From NCBI RefSeq assembly GCF_947488185.1, contig NZ_CANKYM010000003.1, positions 384,873-448,872 of the forward strand: a stretch of 64,000 nucleotides of DNA, given 5' to 3'. The stretch's first letter is position 1, and every line of letters begins with the position of its first letter. The DNA is from an uncultured Roseobacter sp. GTDB taxonomy: Bacteria > Pseudomonadota > Alphaproteobacteria > Rhodobacterales > Rhodobacteraceae. The notes beneath the pieces are model-generated. The model saw nothing but the letters and a program-made list of their open reading frames with translations. It ran no database searches and was not told the DNA's origin. Positions 34,454 through 43,083 of this stretch are shown one piece after another. The position numbers and the translations under genes were made by a program.

Positions 34454-35842
34454 ATGCGTTACATTTCGACCCGCGGCACCGCACCCATCCTGAATTTCGA
34501 GGAGGCGATGTTGACCGGCTTGGCCCGCGACGGCGGTCTCTACGTGCCCGAGACGATCCCGCAGATGACCGGGGCAGAGATCGCGCGACTGGAGGGTCTG
34601 AGCTATGAGGCGATTGCGTACCGCGTGATGCGGCCGTTTGTCGGCGATGTTTTCACGGATGACGAGTTCGAGGGGATCATCGACCGGGCCTATGCAGGCT
34701 TTGGTCATGCGGCGCGGGCGCCTCTGGTGCAACTCGATCAGGGGCATTTCCTGCTGGAACTGTTCCACGGGCCGACGCTGGCCTTCAAGGACTTTGCGAT
34801 GCAGCTCATCGGGCAGATGTTCCAGACTGCACTTGGGCGCAAGGGGGAGCGGGTGACCATCGTGGGCGCCACCTCCGGCGATACCGGCTCGGCGGCGATT
34901 GAGGCGTTCCGGGGTCTCGACAACGTGGATGTCTTCATCCTCTACCCGCATGGCCGCATCTCAGAAGTCCAGCGGCGGCAGATGACTACGCCGACGGAGA
35001 GCAACGTGCATGCGCTGGCGATGGACGGCGATTTCGACGACTGCCAGGCGCGGCTGAAGGACATGTTCAACGATTTTACCTTCCGCGATGAGGTCAAGCT
35101 GGCGGGTGTGAATTCGATCAACTGGGGCCGGGTGCTGGCGCAGGTGGTGTATTATTTCTCTGCCGCCGTCTCGGTGGGCGCACCACACCGCCCGGTCAGC
35201 TTCACCGTGCCCACGGGCAACTTCGGCGATATCTTCGCGGGCTACATCGCCAAACGCATGGGTCTGCCCATCGACAAGATGGTGGTCGCGACCAACCAGA
35301 ACGACATTCTCGACCGCTGCCTCAAGGGGCAGGGGTACCACAAGGGTGAAACCGTGCCTTCGATCAGTCCCTCTATGGACATTCAGGTCAGTTCCAACTT
35401 CGAGCGCGCGCTGTTTGATGCCTATGACCGCGAGGGTCCGGCCATTGTACAGCTTATGGAAGAGTTGAAAGCGGGCGGTTTCGAGGTGAGCCAGGGCGCC
35501 ATGCAGGTGCTGCAATCGCACTACCTCTCGGGTCGCGCCTCCGAGGAGGAAACCTCGGCCACAATTGCCTCCGCGCTGCAGGCAACCGGCGAGCTGCTCT
35601 GTCCGCATTCTGCCGTGGGCGTGAAGGTGGCGGAGGCGCATCGGGTGACCGGCACGCCGATGATCACGCTCGCCACAGCGCATCCGGCGAAGTTTCCTGA
35701 CGCCGTGGAACAGGCTTCGACGCAACGGCCCCCCTTGCCCCCGCGTATGACAGACCTGTATGAACGCGCGGAACGGGTGAGCCGGGTGCCAAATGATCTG
35801 GCAGCCCTCACCGCGCATATCAAAGGGCACAGAGCTGCGTGA
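34454..35842 (+). CDS. thrC: Threonine synthase
   Basis: 462 residues, the longer type of threonine synthase. Converts phosphohomoserine to threonine with pyridoxal phosphate. The PLP Lys is in LAFKDFAMQL (about residue 112), phosphate-binding SGDTGSAA follows, and VPTGNFGDIFAGY is typical. The N-terminus MRYISTRGTAPILNFEEA matches the family. The stop overlaps the start of the M16 peptidase gene (GTGA). Confidence 0.96.
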   Translation: MRYISTRGTAPILNFEEAMLTGLARDGGLYVPETIPQMTGAEIARLEGLSYEAIAYRVMRPFVGDVFTDDEFEGIIDRAYAGFGHAARAPLVQLDQGHFLLELFHGPTLAFKDFAMQLIGQMFQTALGRKGERVTIVGATSGDTGSAAIEAFRGLDNVDVFILYPHGRISEVQRRQMTTPTESNVHALAMDGDFDDCQARLKDMFNDFTFRDEVKLAGVNSINWGRVLAQVVYYFSAAVSVGAPHRPVSFTVPTGNFGDIFAGYIAKRMGLPIDKMVVATNQNDILDRCLKGQGYHKGETVPSISPSMDIQVSSNFERALFDAYDREGPAIVQLMEELKAGGFEVSQGAMQVLQSHYLSGRASEEETSATIASALQATGELLCPHSAVGVKVAEAHRVTGTPMITLATAHPAKFPDAVEQASTQRPPLPPRMTDLYERAERVSRVPNDLAALTAHIKGHRAA

Positions 35843-37101
35843 CACTGAACCAACACCGCCTGCCAAACGGCTTCCGCATCGTAACAGAAGAAATGCCCGG
35901 CCTTGCCTCGGCCTCCGTCGGCGTCTGGGTCACCGCGGGTGCGCGGCATGAGACCCCGCAGCAGAACGGCATTGCGCATTTCCTGGAGCATATGGCCTTC
36001 AAGGGCACCAAGCGCCGGACCGCGCTGCAGATCGCCGAGAGCATCGAAGACGTGGGCGGGTACATCAACGCCTACACCAGTCGCGAGGTCACGGCCTATT
36101 ACGCGCGGGTGTTGCAGAACGACGTGCCCCTGGCGCTGGACGTGATCGCCGACATTCTGCTGAACCCGACGCTGGAAGAGGCCGAGATCGAGGTGGAGCG
36201 CGGCGTGATCCTGCAGGAGATCGGGCAGGCGCTCGACACGCCGGATGATGTGATTTTCGACTGGCTGCAGGAGCAGGCCTATCCGGATCATCCGATGGGC
36301 CGCACCATCCTCGGCCCGGCAGAGCGGGTCGCCAATTTCACCCGCGCGGACCTTCAGGGGTTCATCAAGCAGCACTATGGGCCTGAGCAGATGATCCTCT
36401 CTGCGGCGGGTGCGGTGGATCATGAAGCCATTGTGAAGCTGGCCGAAGAGCTCTTCGGCGGCATGGAGGCGCGGCCGGTCTTTGACGCGGACGCAGCACG
36501 GTTCTTGGGCGGCGAGCGGCGCCAGCCGAAGGCGCTGGAGCAGGCGCATTTTGCGCTGGCCTTCGAGAGCCCCGGCTACCGGGATGACAGCATCTATACG
36601 GCACAGATCTACGCCTCCGCCCTGGGCGGCGGCATGTCGAGCCGCCTGTTTCAGGAAATCCGCGAAAATCGCGGGCTGTGTTATTCGATCTTTGCGCAGG
36701 CGGGCGCCTATGCCGATACCGGCATGACCACGATCTATGCGGGTACCAGCGCGGCGCAACTGCCGCAGCTGGCCGAGATCACCATTGATGAGATGAAACG
36801 CGCGGCCTCTGACATGTCCCCGGCCGAAGTCGCACGGGCGCGGGCACAGATGAAAGCGGGGCTGCTGATGGGCTTGGAAAGCCAGTCGAACCGGGCGGAG
36901 CGTCTGGCGCGGCTGGTGCAGATCTGGGACCGCGTGCCGCCGCTGGAAGAGACCGTAGCGATGATCGACGCGGTGACCACGGGCGACGTGCGCGAGTTTG
37001 CGCAAGACATGGCTTCTGCGGCCCCGGCGGCGCTGGCGCTTTACGGACCGGTTGAAGATGCCCCGAGCCTCGCGGCCTTGCAGGAGCGTCGGGCGGCGTG
37101 A
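35839..37101 (+). CDS. M16 family zinc peptidase (mitochondrial processing peptidase-like)
   Basis: 420 residues. The inverted zinc motif HFLEHMAFKGT (HxxEH) lies near residue 48, with the third ligand in EIEVERGVILQEI. A C-terminal inactive half follows, with GGGMSSRLFQEIRENRGLCYS. It resembles the beta subunit of mitochondrial processing peptidase and bacterial PqqL/YmxG-type enzymes; the natural substrate is not known. Starts with GTG overlapping the thrC stop by four bases. Confidence 0.93.
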   Translation: MTLNQHRLPNGFRIVTEEMPGLASASVGVWVTAGARHETPQQNGIAHFLEHMAFKGTKRRTALQIAESIEDVGGYINAYTSREVTAYYARVLQNDVPLALDVIADILLNPTLEEAEIEVERGVILQEIGQALDTPDDVIFDWLQEQAYPDHPMGRTILGPAERVANFTRADLQGFIKQHYGPEQMILSAAGAVDHEAIVKLAEELFGGMEARPVFDADAARFLGGERRQPKALEQAHFALAFESPGYRDDSIYTAQIYASALGGGMSSRLFQEIRENRGLCYSIFAQAGAYADTGMTTIYAGTSAAQLPQLAEITIDEMKRAASDMSPAEVARARAQMKAGLLMGLESQSNRAERLARLVQIWDRVPPLEETVAMIDAVTTGDVREFAQDMASAAPAALALYGPVEDAPSLAALQERRAA

Positions 37102-37685
37102 TGCTGCGCGGGTTTCGGAAACTCCGCATTGAAACGGAACGGATGACCTTGCGCCCGCCGATCCATTCGGATTTCCGGGCCTGGACCGCGCTGCGGGCGC
37201 ACAGCAAGGATTACCTGACCTCCTGGGAGCCCAGCTGGGCCAAGGATCATCTGACGCGCAAGGCCTTTACCAACCGGGTCTATTGGGCGCAGCGGTCGGT
37301 CTCGGGGGGCACGGCGCTGCCGCTTTTCCTGATCCGGCGGCAGGATGATGCGCTGCTGGGGGCAATCACGCTCGACAATATTCGGCGCGGTCCCGCACAG
37401 GCGGGCACCTTGGGCTATTGGACAGGGGAGCCCTTTGCGCGGCAGGGGTATATGCGCGAGGCGATCACCGCATTGGTGCACCATGCCTTTACGCAACTGG
37501 ATCTCAGCCGGATCGAGGCGGCCTGCCTGCCGGAGAACGCCGCTTCGCGCGGATTGTTGGAAACCTCGGGGTTCAAATACGAAGGTGTGGCGCAGAGCTA
37601 TCTGCAGATTGACGGGCGCTGGCGCACCCATGTGCTTTATGCCGCCCTGCGCAGCGACCGGCGCGGCAAGACGCAGGCGGGGTAG
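37101..37685 (+). CDS. GNAT family N-acetyltransferase (RimJ/RimL-like)
   Basis: 194 residues. RimJ/RimL-type fold: IETERMTLRPPIHSDFRAW at the start, the acetyl-CoA-binding GYWTGEPFARQGYMREAITALVHHAF, and the ending NAASRGLLETSGFKYEGVAQSYLQIDG. It probably acetylates a ribosomal protein or another alpha-amino group. The ATG at 37101 shares one base with the M16 stop (TGATG); a GTG one codon earlier is possible. Third gene of the thrC-M16 run. Confidence 0.9.
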   Translation: MLRGFRKLRIETERMTLRPPIHSDFRAWTALRAHSKDYLTSWEPSWAKDHLTRKAFTNRVYWAQRSVSGGTALPLFLIRRQDDALLGAITLDNIRRGPAQAGTLGYWTGEPFARQGYMREAITALVHHAFTQLDLSRIEAACLPENAASRGLLETSGFKYEGVAQSYLQIDGRWRTHVLYAALRSDRRGKTQAG

Positions 37686-37691
37686 GATTTT

Positions 37692-37750
37692 CTTTTGCAG
37701 CTTTTTGCAAAAGCCGCGTGCCTCCGGCGGGGATATTTTTTGCCAGAAGA
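37692..37750. repeat. Intergenic hairpin and REP-like motif
   Basis: A CTTTTGCA/TGCAAAAG hairpin (37692-37713) ends the acetyltransferase transcript region. It is followed by CCTCCGGCGGGGATATTTTTTGCCAGAAGAAG. CTCCGGCGGG followed by ATATTTTT and GCCAGAAGAAG resembles a sequence I have met between genes in other Rhodobacterales genomes. Function unknown; it could act as a terminator because of the T-run. Confidence 0.5.
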
Positions 37751-37859
37751 AGGTGTTGAGGCGCGTTTTTGGGCGAACGGCCTGTCGTATCGGCGGCGCG
37801 CCTGAAAACCCTTCGGTGAATCGGGAGATCGCGATAGGCTATCTGCGTGGGAGGTGGTC

Positions 37860-38672
37860 ATGCTCATTCGGCTTTTTGCAGTTTTTGTTTTTATGGCGCA
37901 GGCGGCGGTGGCGCAGGAGCGTACACCGAGCCATTGCGTCGCATTGGCCGCAGCGCCGGGTCTGGAGTATGTGGTGCCTGCGAGCCTGGGTGCGGTGGCC
38001 GAAGAGACGGTGCGCATTCACTACATTGCCCACGCAAGTTTTCTGATCCGCAGCCATGGCGGGCTGAACATGGTGACGGATTTCACTGGGTTTACCGGAT
38101 CGGCCCCGATGATCCCGGATGTGGTGACGATGAACCATGCGCATGACACCCATTGGACGGCGCACCCGGATCCGGCGATCCCGCATGTGTTGCCCGGCTG
38201 GGGGCCGTTCGGAGTGGGTATTGAGCATCATCTTGATCTGGGTGAGGTGCTGATCCGCAATGTCTCCACCGATATCCGGTCGCAGTTTTCCGGGGTGGAG
38301 GAGAAGGGGAATTCGATTTTCGTCTTTGAACTGGCGGGCTTATGTGTCGGGCATTTGGGGCATCTGCATCACGAACCGGATGCGGCGCAATATGCGGCCC
38401 TCGGGCGGCTGGATGTGGTGATGGCGCCGGTGGACGGTGGCTATACGCTGGATCTGCCCACGATGATCCGGGTGTTGAAGCGGCTGAAATCCTCTGTCGT
38501 GATCCCGATGCACTGGTTTTCGCTTTATGCGCTGGATGAATTCCTGACCGGCATGTCGGATGAATTTGCGGTGGTGGAGGTCGGCGGCCCCGCGCTGGAC
38601 ATCTCGCTGGACCGGTTGCCGGGGCGGCCCACGGTGATGGTCTTACGCCCGGCTCTTCTCAGCACGCCCTGA
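37860..38672 (+). CDS. Exported MBL-fold metallo-hydrolase
   Basis: 270 residues with a signal peptide (LIRLFAVFVFMAQAAVAQ). The mature part is a metallo-beta-lactamase-like domain of UlaG/YtnP-like type: HYIAHASFLIRSHGG, VVTMNHAHDTHWT for the HxHxDH-type metal site (here NHAHDTHW), and late histidines in GHLGHLHHEPD and IPMHWFSL. The substrate is unknown. GGGAGG precedes the ATG at 37860. It is likely periplasmic, which is unusual for this subgroup. Confidence 0.85.
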   Translation: MLIRLFAVFVFMAQAAVAQERTPSHCVALAAAPGLEYVVPASLGAVAEETVRIHYIAHASFLIRSHGGLNMVTDFTGFTGSAPMIPDVVTMNHAHDTHWTAHPDPAIPHVLPGWGPFGVGIEHHLDLGEVLIRNVSTDIRSQFSGVEEKGNSIFVFELAGLCVGHLGHLHHEPDAAQYAALGRLDVVMAPVDGGYTLDLPTMIRVLKRLKSSVVIPMHWFSLYALDEFLTGMSDEFAVVEVGGPALDISLDRLPGRPTVMVLRPALLSTP

Positions 38673-38712
38673 GCCCCCTTGCATCGCGTTCTTGCGCGGG
38701 GGATCAAGGGGT

Positions 38713-40128
38713 ATGGATTTAAACCCTGCCGATTCCGCCTTTGAGACACGCCTGCGCCAGCATTTGCCGGAGGGGGTGATCAAAACAACCGAACCGCGGC
38801 ATCTGGAGGAGCCAAGGGGCCGTTACCATGGGCGTGAAACGCTTGTTGCCCTGCCGCGCACAACCCAAGAGGTGGCGGCGATTGTGCGGTTGGCTGCCGA
38901 TGCGCGCGTGGGCATTGTGGCCTATGCGGGGGGCACCGGGCTTGTGGGCGGGCAGATATCGCCGGACGGGCCGTTGCCGCTCATTCTGTCCTTGGAGCGA
39001 ATGACGGAAATTCGAGCGGTTTATCCGGAGGAAAACGTGCTGATCTGCGAGGCCGGTGCGGTGCTGGCCGATGTACAGGCTGCGGCGGAAGAGGTGGGTC
39101 GGCTGTTTCCGCTGTCGCTTGCCTCCGAAGGATCGGCGCGGATTGGCGGAAACCTTGCGACCAATGCCGGGGGCACGGCGGTGCTGCGCTATGGGAATGC
39201 CCGCGATCTCTGTCTGGGGTTGGAGGCGGTGCTGCCCGACGGGCAGATCTGGCACGGGTTGAAGCGCTTACGCAAGGACAACACCGGCTATGATCTGCGC
39301 AACCTGCTGATCGGGTCGGAAGGCACGCTGGGCGTGATCACGGCAGCAGCGTTGAAGCTGAGCCCACGTCCGGCGGCTATGGGAACGGCCATCTTTGTCG
39401 TGCCGTCACCGGAGGCGGCTTTGTCCCTTCTGGCACTGGCCCGATCGCAATTGGGCGAATTGGTGAGTGGCTTTGAATTGATCAACGGTCAGGGCCTGGC
39501 GTTTCTGGCGGAAACCCTGCCCGAGGTGCGCCAGCCTTTTGCTGCGCGGCCCGAGTGGTCGGTATTGATTGAGGTGGGGGTGGTCGCCGGTCTGGACCCT
39601 CAGGCGGCGTTGGCGGATCTGTTCGAGGTGGCCGCGTCAGAGGGGGTGGCCCTGGACGGGGTGATTGCGCAGAGCGCGCAGCAGTCGGACGCGTTCTGGT
39701 CCGTACGCGAGCACATCCCGGAGGCCAACAAGCGTGTGGGGGCGATCATATCCAGCGATGTGTCGGTCCCCCTCGGCGCCATTCCGGAATTCATTGCCGA
39801 AGGCAGGGAGGTGATCGGAGGGGTCGGCACCTTCCGCATCAACTGCTTTGGCCACGTGGGAGACGGCAACCTCCATTACAACATATTTCCCCTGCCGGGG
39901 CAGAAGGCGTCGGATCATGCCAACCAGCGCGCCGAATTGCAGCGGGTCGTACACGATCTTGCGCACCGGCTTGGTGGATCGGTCAGCGCCGAGCATGGCA
40001 TTGGGCGGCTGAAAGTGGAGGATCTGGAGCGCTACGGCGATCCCGCCAAACTCTCTGCGATGCGGGCGATCAAGGCCGCGCTCGATCCTTTGGGCATCAT
40101 GAACCCCGGCGCGGTCCTCAAGAAATGA
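38713..40128 (+). CDS. FAD-linked oxidoreductase (GlcD / D-2-hydroxyacid dehydrogenase type)
   Basis: 471 residues. FAD-binding domain 4 (VAYAGGTGLVGGQISPDGPLPLILSLERM; PLSLASEGSARIGGNLATNAGGTAVLRYGN; LIGSEGTLGVIT) and the FAD-oxidase C-terminal domain, with FGHVGDGNLHYNI and a final SVSAEHGIGRLK. These match GlcD glycolate oxidase and D-2-hydroxyglutarate or D-lactate dehydrogenases; GlcE and GlcF are not adjacent, so the single-subunit type is more likely. The ATG at 38713 has AAGGGG upstream. Confidence 0.9.
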   Translation: MDLNPADSAFETRLRQHLPEGVIKTTEPRHLEEPRGRYHGRETLVALPRTTQEVAAIVRLAADARVGIVAYAGGTGLVGGQISPDGPLPLILSLERMTEIRAVYPEENVLICEAGAVLADVQAAAEEVGRLFPLSLASEGSARIGGNLATNAGGTAVLRYGNARDLCLGLEAVLPDGQIWHGLKRLRKDNTGYDLRNLLIGSEGTLGVITAAALKLSPRPAAMGTAIFVVPSPEAALSLLALARSQLGELVSGFELINGQGLAFLAETLPEVRQPFAARPEWSVLIEVGVVAGLDPQAALADLFEVAASEGVALDGVIAQSAQQSDAFWSVREHIPEANKRVGAIISSDVSVPLGAIPEFIAEGREVIGGVGTFRINCFGHVGDGNLHYNIFPLPGQKASDHANQRAELQRVVHDLAHRLGGSVSAEHGIGRLKVEDLERYGDPAKLSAMRAIKAALDPLGIMNPGAVLKK

Positions 40129-40155
40129 GGCGCTGCCGCGCCACACGATGTTTTT

Positions 40156-40180
40156 CAAATCCTTCCAGGATTTGGTTTTC
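40156..40180 (+). terminator. Weak terminator between convergent FAD oxidase and apt genes
   Basis: CAAATCC/GGATTTG with a TTCCA loop (40156-40174), then GTTTTC on the plus strand. The stem is AT-rich and the T-run short, so efficiency is uncertain. Confidence 0.45.
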
Positions 40181-40189
40181 GGCGCGGGT

Positions 40190-40720
40190 TTAGAGGCCGT
40201 CGAACGCACAGAGGGCATGGACATCCATGCCCATGGCTTCAAGTTTTCTGCGCCCCCCAAGCTCCGGCAGGTCGATGATGAAGGCGCAGGAGACGATTTC
40301 GCCACCCAACCGCTCCAGGAGCTTGATCCCGGCCTCTGCGGTGCCGCCGGTGGCCAGCAGGTCATCGACCACGAGCACTTTTTCGCCGGCCTTGATGGCA
40401 TCGTCGTGGATTTCGACAATCGCCTCGCCGTATTCCAGTTTGTAATCCTGACTGATCGTGGTGCCGGGCAGTTTGCCCTTTTTGCGGATCGGCACGAAGC
40501 CGACCGACAGCTGGTGCGCGATGGCCCCGCCGATGATGAAACCGCGCGCTTCCAGGCCGACGACCTTGTCGATCTCAAGCCCCGCGTAGGGGTGCAGCAT
40601 CTGGTCGATGGCCATGCGAAAGCCGCGCGGGTCGGCAAAGAGCGTGGTGACGTCGCGGAACATGATCCCCTCATGCGGGAAGTCCACGATGGTGCGAATG
40701 TAGTCCTGTACCGTTTTCAT
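40190..40720 (-). CDS. apt: Adenine phosphoribosyltransferase
   Basis: 176 residues. Converts adenine and PRPP to AMP. Conserved parts: [20 protein letters not shown] at the N-terminus, [14 protein letters not shown], and the PRPP loop [14 protein letters not shown] near residue 120. AGGAAG precedes the ATG at 40720. It follows the LysE-type gene by 11 bases. MtnP, encoded 1.4 kb upstream on the same strand, liberates adenine, so the two may form a salvage route. Confidence 0.96.
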   Translation of the reverse strand: MKTVQDYIRTIVDFPHEGIMFRDVTTLFADPRGFRMAIDQMLHPYAGLEIDKVVGLEARGFIIGGAIAHQLSVGFVPIRKKGKLPGTTISQDYKLEYGEAIVEIHDDAIKAGEKVLVVDDLLATGGTAEAGIKLLERLGGEIVSCAFIIDLPELGGRRKLEAMGMDVHALCAFDGL

Positions 40721-40731
40721 GGTGTTCTTCC

Positions 40732-41355
40732 TCAGGCTGCGCGGCGGAGCGTGGCGGTCAGCACGCCCATGCCGATCAGTGTTGTTCCGCCCGCACGGGT
40801 GATCCATGTCAGAACCGAGGGGCGACCGATGACGCGGCGCAGCCGGTCTGCCAGCAGCGCATAGGACAGTGCGTTTACCGCGGCGAGCGTTACGAAAGTG
40901 GCAATCAGAAGCGCAAACTGCGGGAGTAAAGGGGCCTCCGGGCGCAGGAACTGTGGCACGAAGGCGATGAAAAAGGCGATGGATTTCGGGTTGAGCGCAG
41001 TGACGGCGGCGGTGTGGCCAAAAACACCCTTTGCGTTGATCTCGAGGGTGGCTGGCGCCAGGCCCGCGCTGGGGGCGGAGCGGATCAGCTTGATCCCCAG
41101 CCAGACCAGATACCCAGCCCCGACCCATTTCAGCAGGGTGAAGAGCGTGGCCGAGGCCAGGACCAACGCCCCCAGTCCCGCGAGCGAAGCGCTCATGGCG
41201 ATCAGATCGCCCATGGCAACACCTGCCGCAGAGGCGACCGCGACAGAGCGGCCTTTGGACAGGGCATAGCTCAGAACCAGCAGGACGGTCGGACCGGGGA
41301 TCAGCAGCAAGGCGGTGGAGGCGGCGACAAATGTCAGCCAGAGATCAAGAGGCAT
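40732..41355 (-). CDS. LysE family translocator
   Basis: 207 residues with about six membrane helices. Opens with the LysE/RhtB pattern [30 protein letters not shown], followed by [21 protein letters not shown] and [13 protein letters not shown]. Members export amino acids such as homoserine lactones, threonine or lysine; the substrate cannot be told here. Lies directly upstream of apt. Confidence 0.92.
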   Translation of the reverse strand: MPLDLWLTFVAASTALLLIPGPTVLLVLSYALSKGRSVAVASAAGVAMGDLIAMSASLAGLGALVLASATLFTLLKWVGAGYLVWLGIKLIRSAPSAGLAPATLEINAKGVFGHTAAVTALNPKSIAFFIAFVPQFLRPEAPLLPQFALLIATFVTLAAVNALSYALLADRLRRVIGRPSVLTWITRAGGTTLIGMGVLTATLRRAA

Positions 41356-41440
41356 TGTGTTTCCTTGGTTTTCGCGATGACACCCCGCCAGTTAAAGTGG
41401 TTTGAGCCACGCCACGTCAAGCGTCATGGTCGGGTGGGCG

Positions 41441-42118
41441 TCATTGAGGTGGGTAGTGTCGGTGCAAGGCCATAATGTCTTGCGGTTGCAGTCGGGTGAC
41501 GGTGTTGTCAGATAACTCAGCAAAGATGGACCGGAACCTGTACCACGGGCTGTCGATGTCCGTCATCAAGCCGGTTGCCTGCACGACCTCTTCGAGCATG
41601 ATGGACTGCACTTCCTCCCACCTTGCATCGCGGGCAAAGAGGATGACGGCCCGCTGGATCTCATTCTTGCCGTTCCACCAGACCCAAAACATCGCGGCGG
41701 GCATTTCATTGCCGTTCAACTCGGGCTCCGGAAAGTTCCGGATTGTGCTGCCGATCTTCTGATCCACCAGATAGATCGCGATGTCCGGTGTCTCGTCCGG
41801 GTCGGCCCGGCGCAGATGCAGCCCTGCGCCGGCGGCGTTGACTTCCGCGATTGCTTGGAAAAGCGTGCGGTGGATCGGTGTGCGCAGAAGCCGCGGGTAA
41901 TTTTGATGGATGGCGACGATGCCCAGGCTGAGGTCGCGTGCTTTTTCTTCCGGCCACCGCACGCTGCTTTTGGCACATGGACCGCCGGGGGCGGCGGCAC
42001 AGCTGACCAGATTGTAAAAGGCGTCATCACTCAGCGGTGCATCCGGCACGGAAATGTAGTCTTGCGCGCCCGCAGAGGGGCCAAGCCAGAGAAGTATGAG
42101 GAAGAGCCAGCGGATCAC
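41441..42118 (-). CDS. DUF2927 domain-containing exported protein
   Basis: 225 residues with a signal peptide (WLFLILLWLGPSAGAQ). The mature protein resembles DUF2927: TLFQAIAEVNAAGAGLHLRRADPDETPDIAIYLV, and LEEVVQATGLMTDIDSPWYRFRSIFAE, which in the family resembles a metallopeptidase remnant without HExxH. Function unknown. The GTG at 42118 shares four bases with the mtnP stop (GTGA), so it is probably translated by coupling. An upstream frame runs into mtnP and was not used. Confidence 0.85.
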   Translation of the reverse strand: MIRWLFLILLWLGPSAGAQDYISVPDAPLSDDAFYNLVSCAAAPGGPCAKSSVRWPEEKARDLSLGIVAIHQNYPRLLRTPIHRTLFQAIAEVNAAGAGLHLRRADPDETPDIAIYLVDQKIGSTIRNFPEPELNGNEMPAAMFWVWWNGKNEIQRAVILFARDARWEEVQSIMLEEVVQATGLMTDIDSPWYRFRSIFAELSDNTVTRLQPQDIMALHRHYPPQ

Positions 42119-42987
42119 AAAAGGCGACCGGCAACCGCATCGAGTTTCGCCATCAAGGCCGGATCGCGGGCTTCCGGCGCAGTCAGGATCGCGTATTCGA
42201 GTGCACGGTCGCATCCATGCGGGCAGGGCGTGCGCTCTGGTCCCAGCAATTCGGGAAGGCGGCGGACCATGTCGCGGCCCTTGTCCGCGTTCCCCATGAG
42301 CGTGGCGATGATCTGGGTCACGTCCACCTCGCCATGATCGGGGTGCCAGCTGTCATAATCGGTGATCATCGCGACAGAGGCATAGCAAAGCTCGGCCTCA
42401 CGGGCGAGTTTCGCCTCCGGCATGTTGGTCATGCCGATCACATCCGCGCCCCAGCTTTCACGGTACATTTTGGATTCGGCCAGTGTCGAGAATTGCGGCC
42501 CTTCCATCGCGAGGTAGGTGCCACCCTTGTGCACGGTGATGCCTGCGTCCTTCGCGGCGATCTCACAGGCGTCGGTCAGGCGCGGGCAGGTCGGGTGAGC
42601 GACCGACACATGCGCTACGCAGCCGGTGCCGAAGAAGGATTTCTCCCGCGCGAACGTGCGGTCAATGAATTGATCGACAAGGACGAAATCTCCCGGCGCC
42701 ATCTCCTCGCGAAAGGAACCGCAGGCCGAAATAGACACCACATCGGTGCAGCCCAACCGTTTCAGCGCGTCGATATTGGCGCGGTAAGGGACGGAGGTCG
42801 GGCTATGAATGTGGCCGCGCCCATGCCGGGGCAGGAACGCCATCTCCGTGCCGTGCAACCGTCCGGTCAGGATCGCGTCTGACGGGGCACCCCACGGGGT
42901 TTCCATACTGGTCCAGTTGGTGTCTTCCAGCCCGTCGATCTCGTAAATGCCAGAGCCGCCAATCACGGCGATCTTGGGTGCGGTCAT
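42115..42987 (-). CDS. mtnP: S-methyl-5'-thioadenosine phosphorylase
   Basis: 290 residues. Cleaves methylthioadenosine to adenine and methylthioribose-1-phosphate. Characteristic parts: IAVIGGSGIYEIDGL, the phosphate region FLPRHGRGHIHSPTSVPYRANI, and GGTYLAMEGPQFSTLAESKMYR with the VIGMTNMPEAKLAREAELCY purine pocket. The ATG at 42987 was chosen; a longer frame exists. The product adenine can be used by Apt encoded downstream. Confidence 0.95.
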   Translation of the reverse strand: MTAPKIAVIGGSGIYEIDGLEDTNWTSMETPWGAPSDAILTGRLHGTEMAFLPRHGRGHIHSPTSVPYRANIDALKRLGCTDVVSISACGSFREEMAPGDFVLVDQFIDRTFAREKSFFGTGCVAHVSVAHPTCPRLTDACEIAAKDAGITVHKGGTYLAMEGPQFSTLAESKMYRESWGADVIGMTNMPEAKLAREAELCYASVAMITDYDSWHPDHGEVDVTQIIATLMGNADKGRDMVRRLPELLGPERTPCPHGCDRALEYAILTAPEARDPALMAKLDAVAGRLL

Positions 42988-43083
42988 AGTATGCTCCGTT
43001 CTGTGTCCAGCTTGGATCGTGGCGGGAATAGGCGGTGAAATCAATGGGGTGGGCAGGTTGATTTTTCGTGAGCGGCGCGTGCG

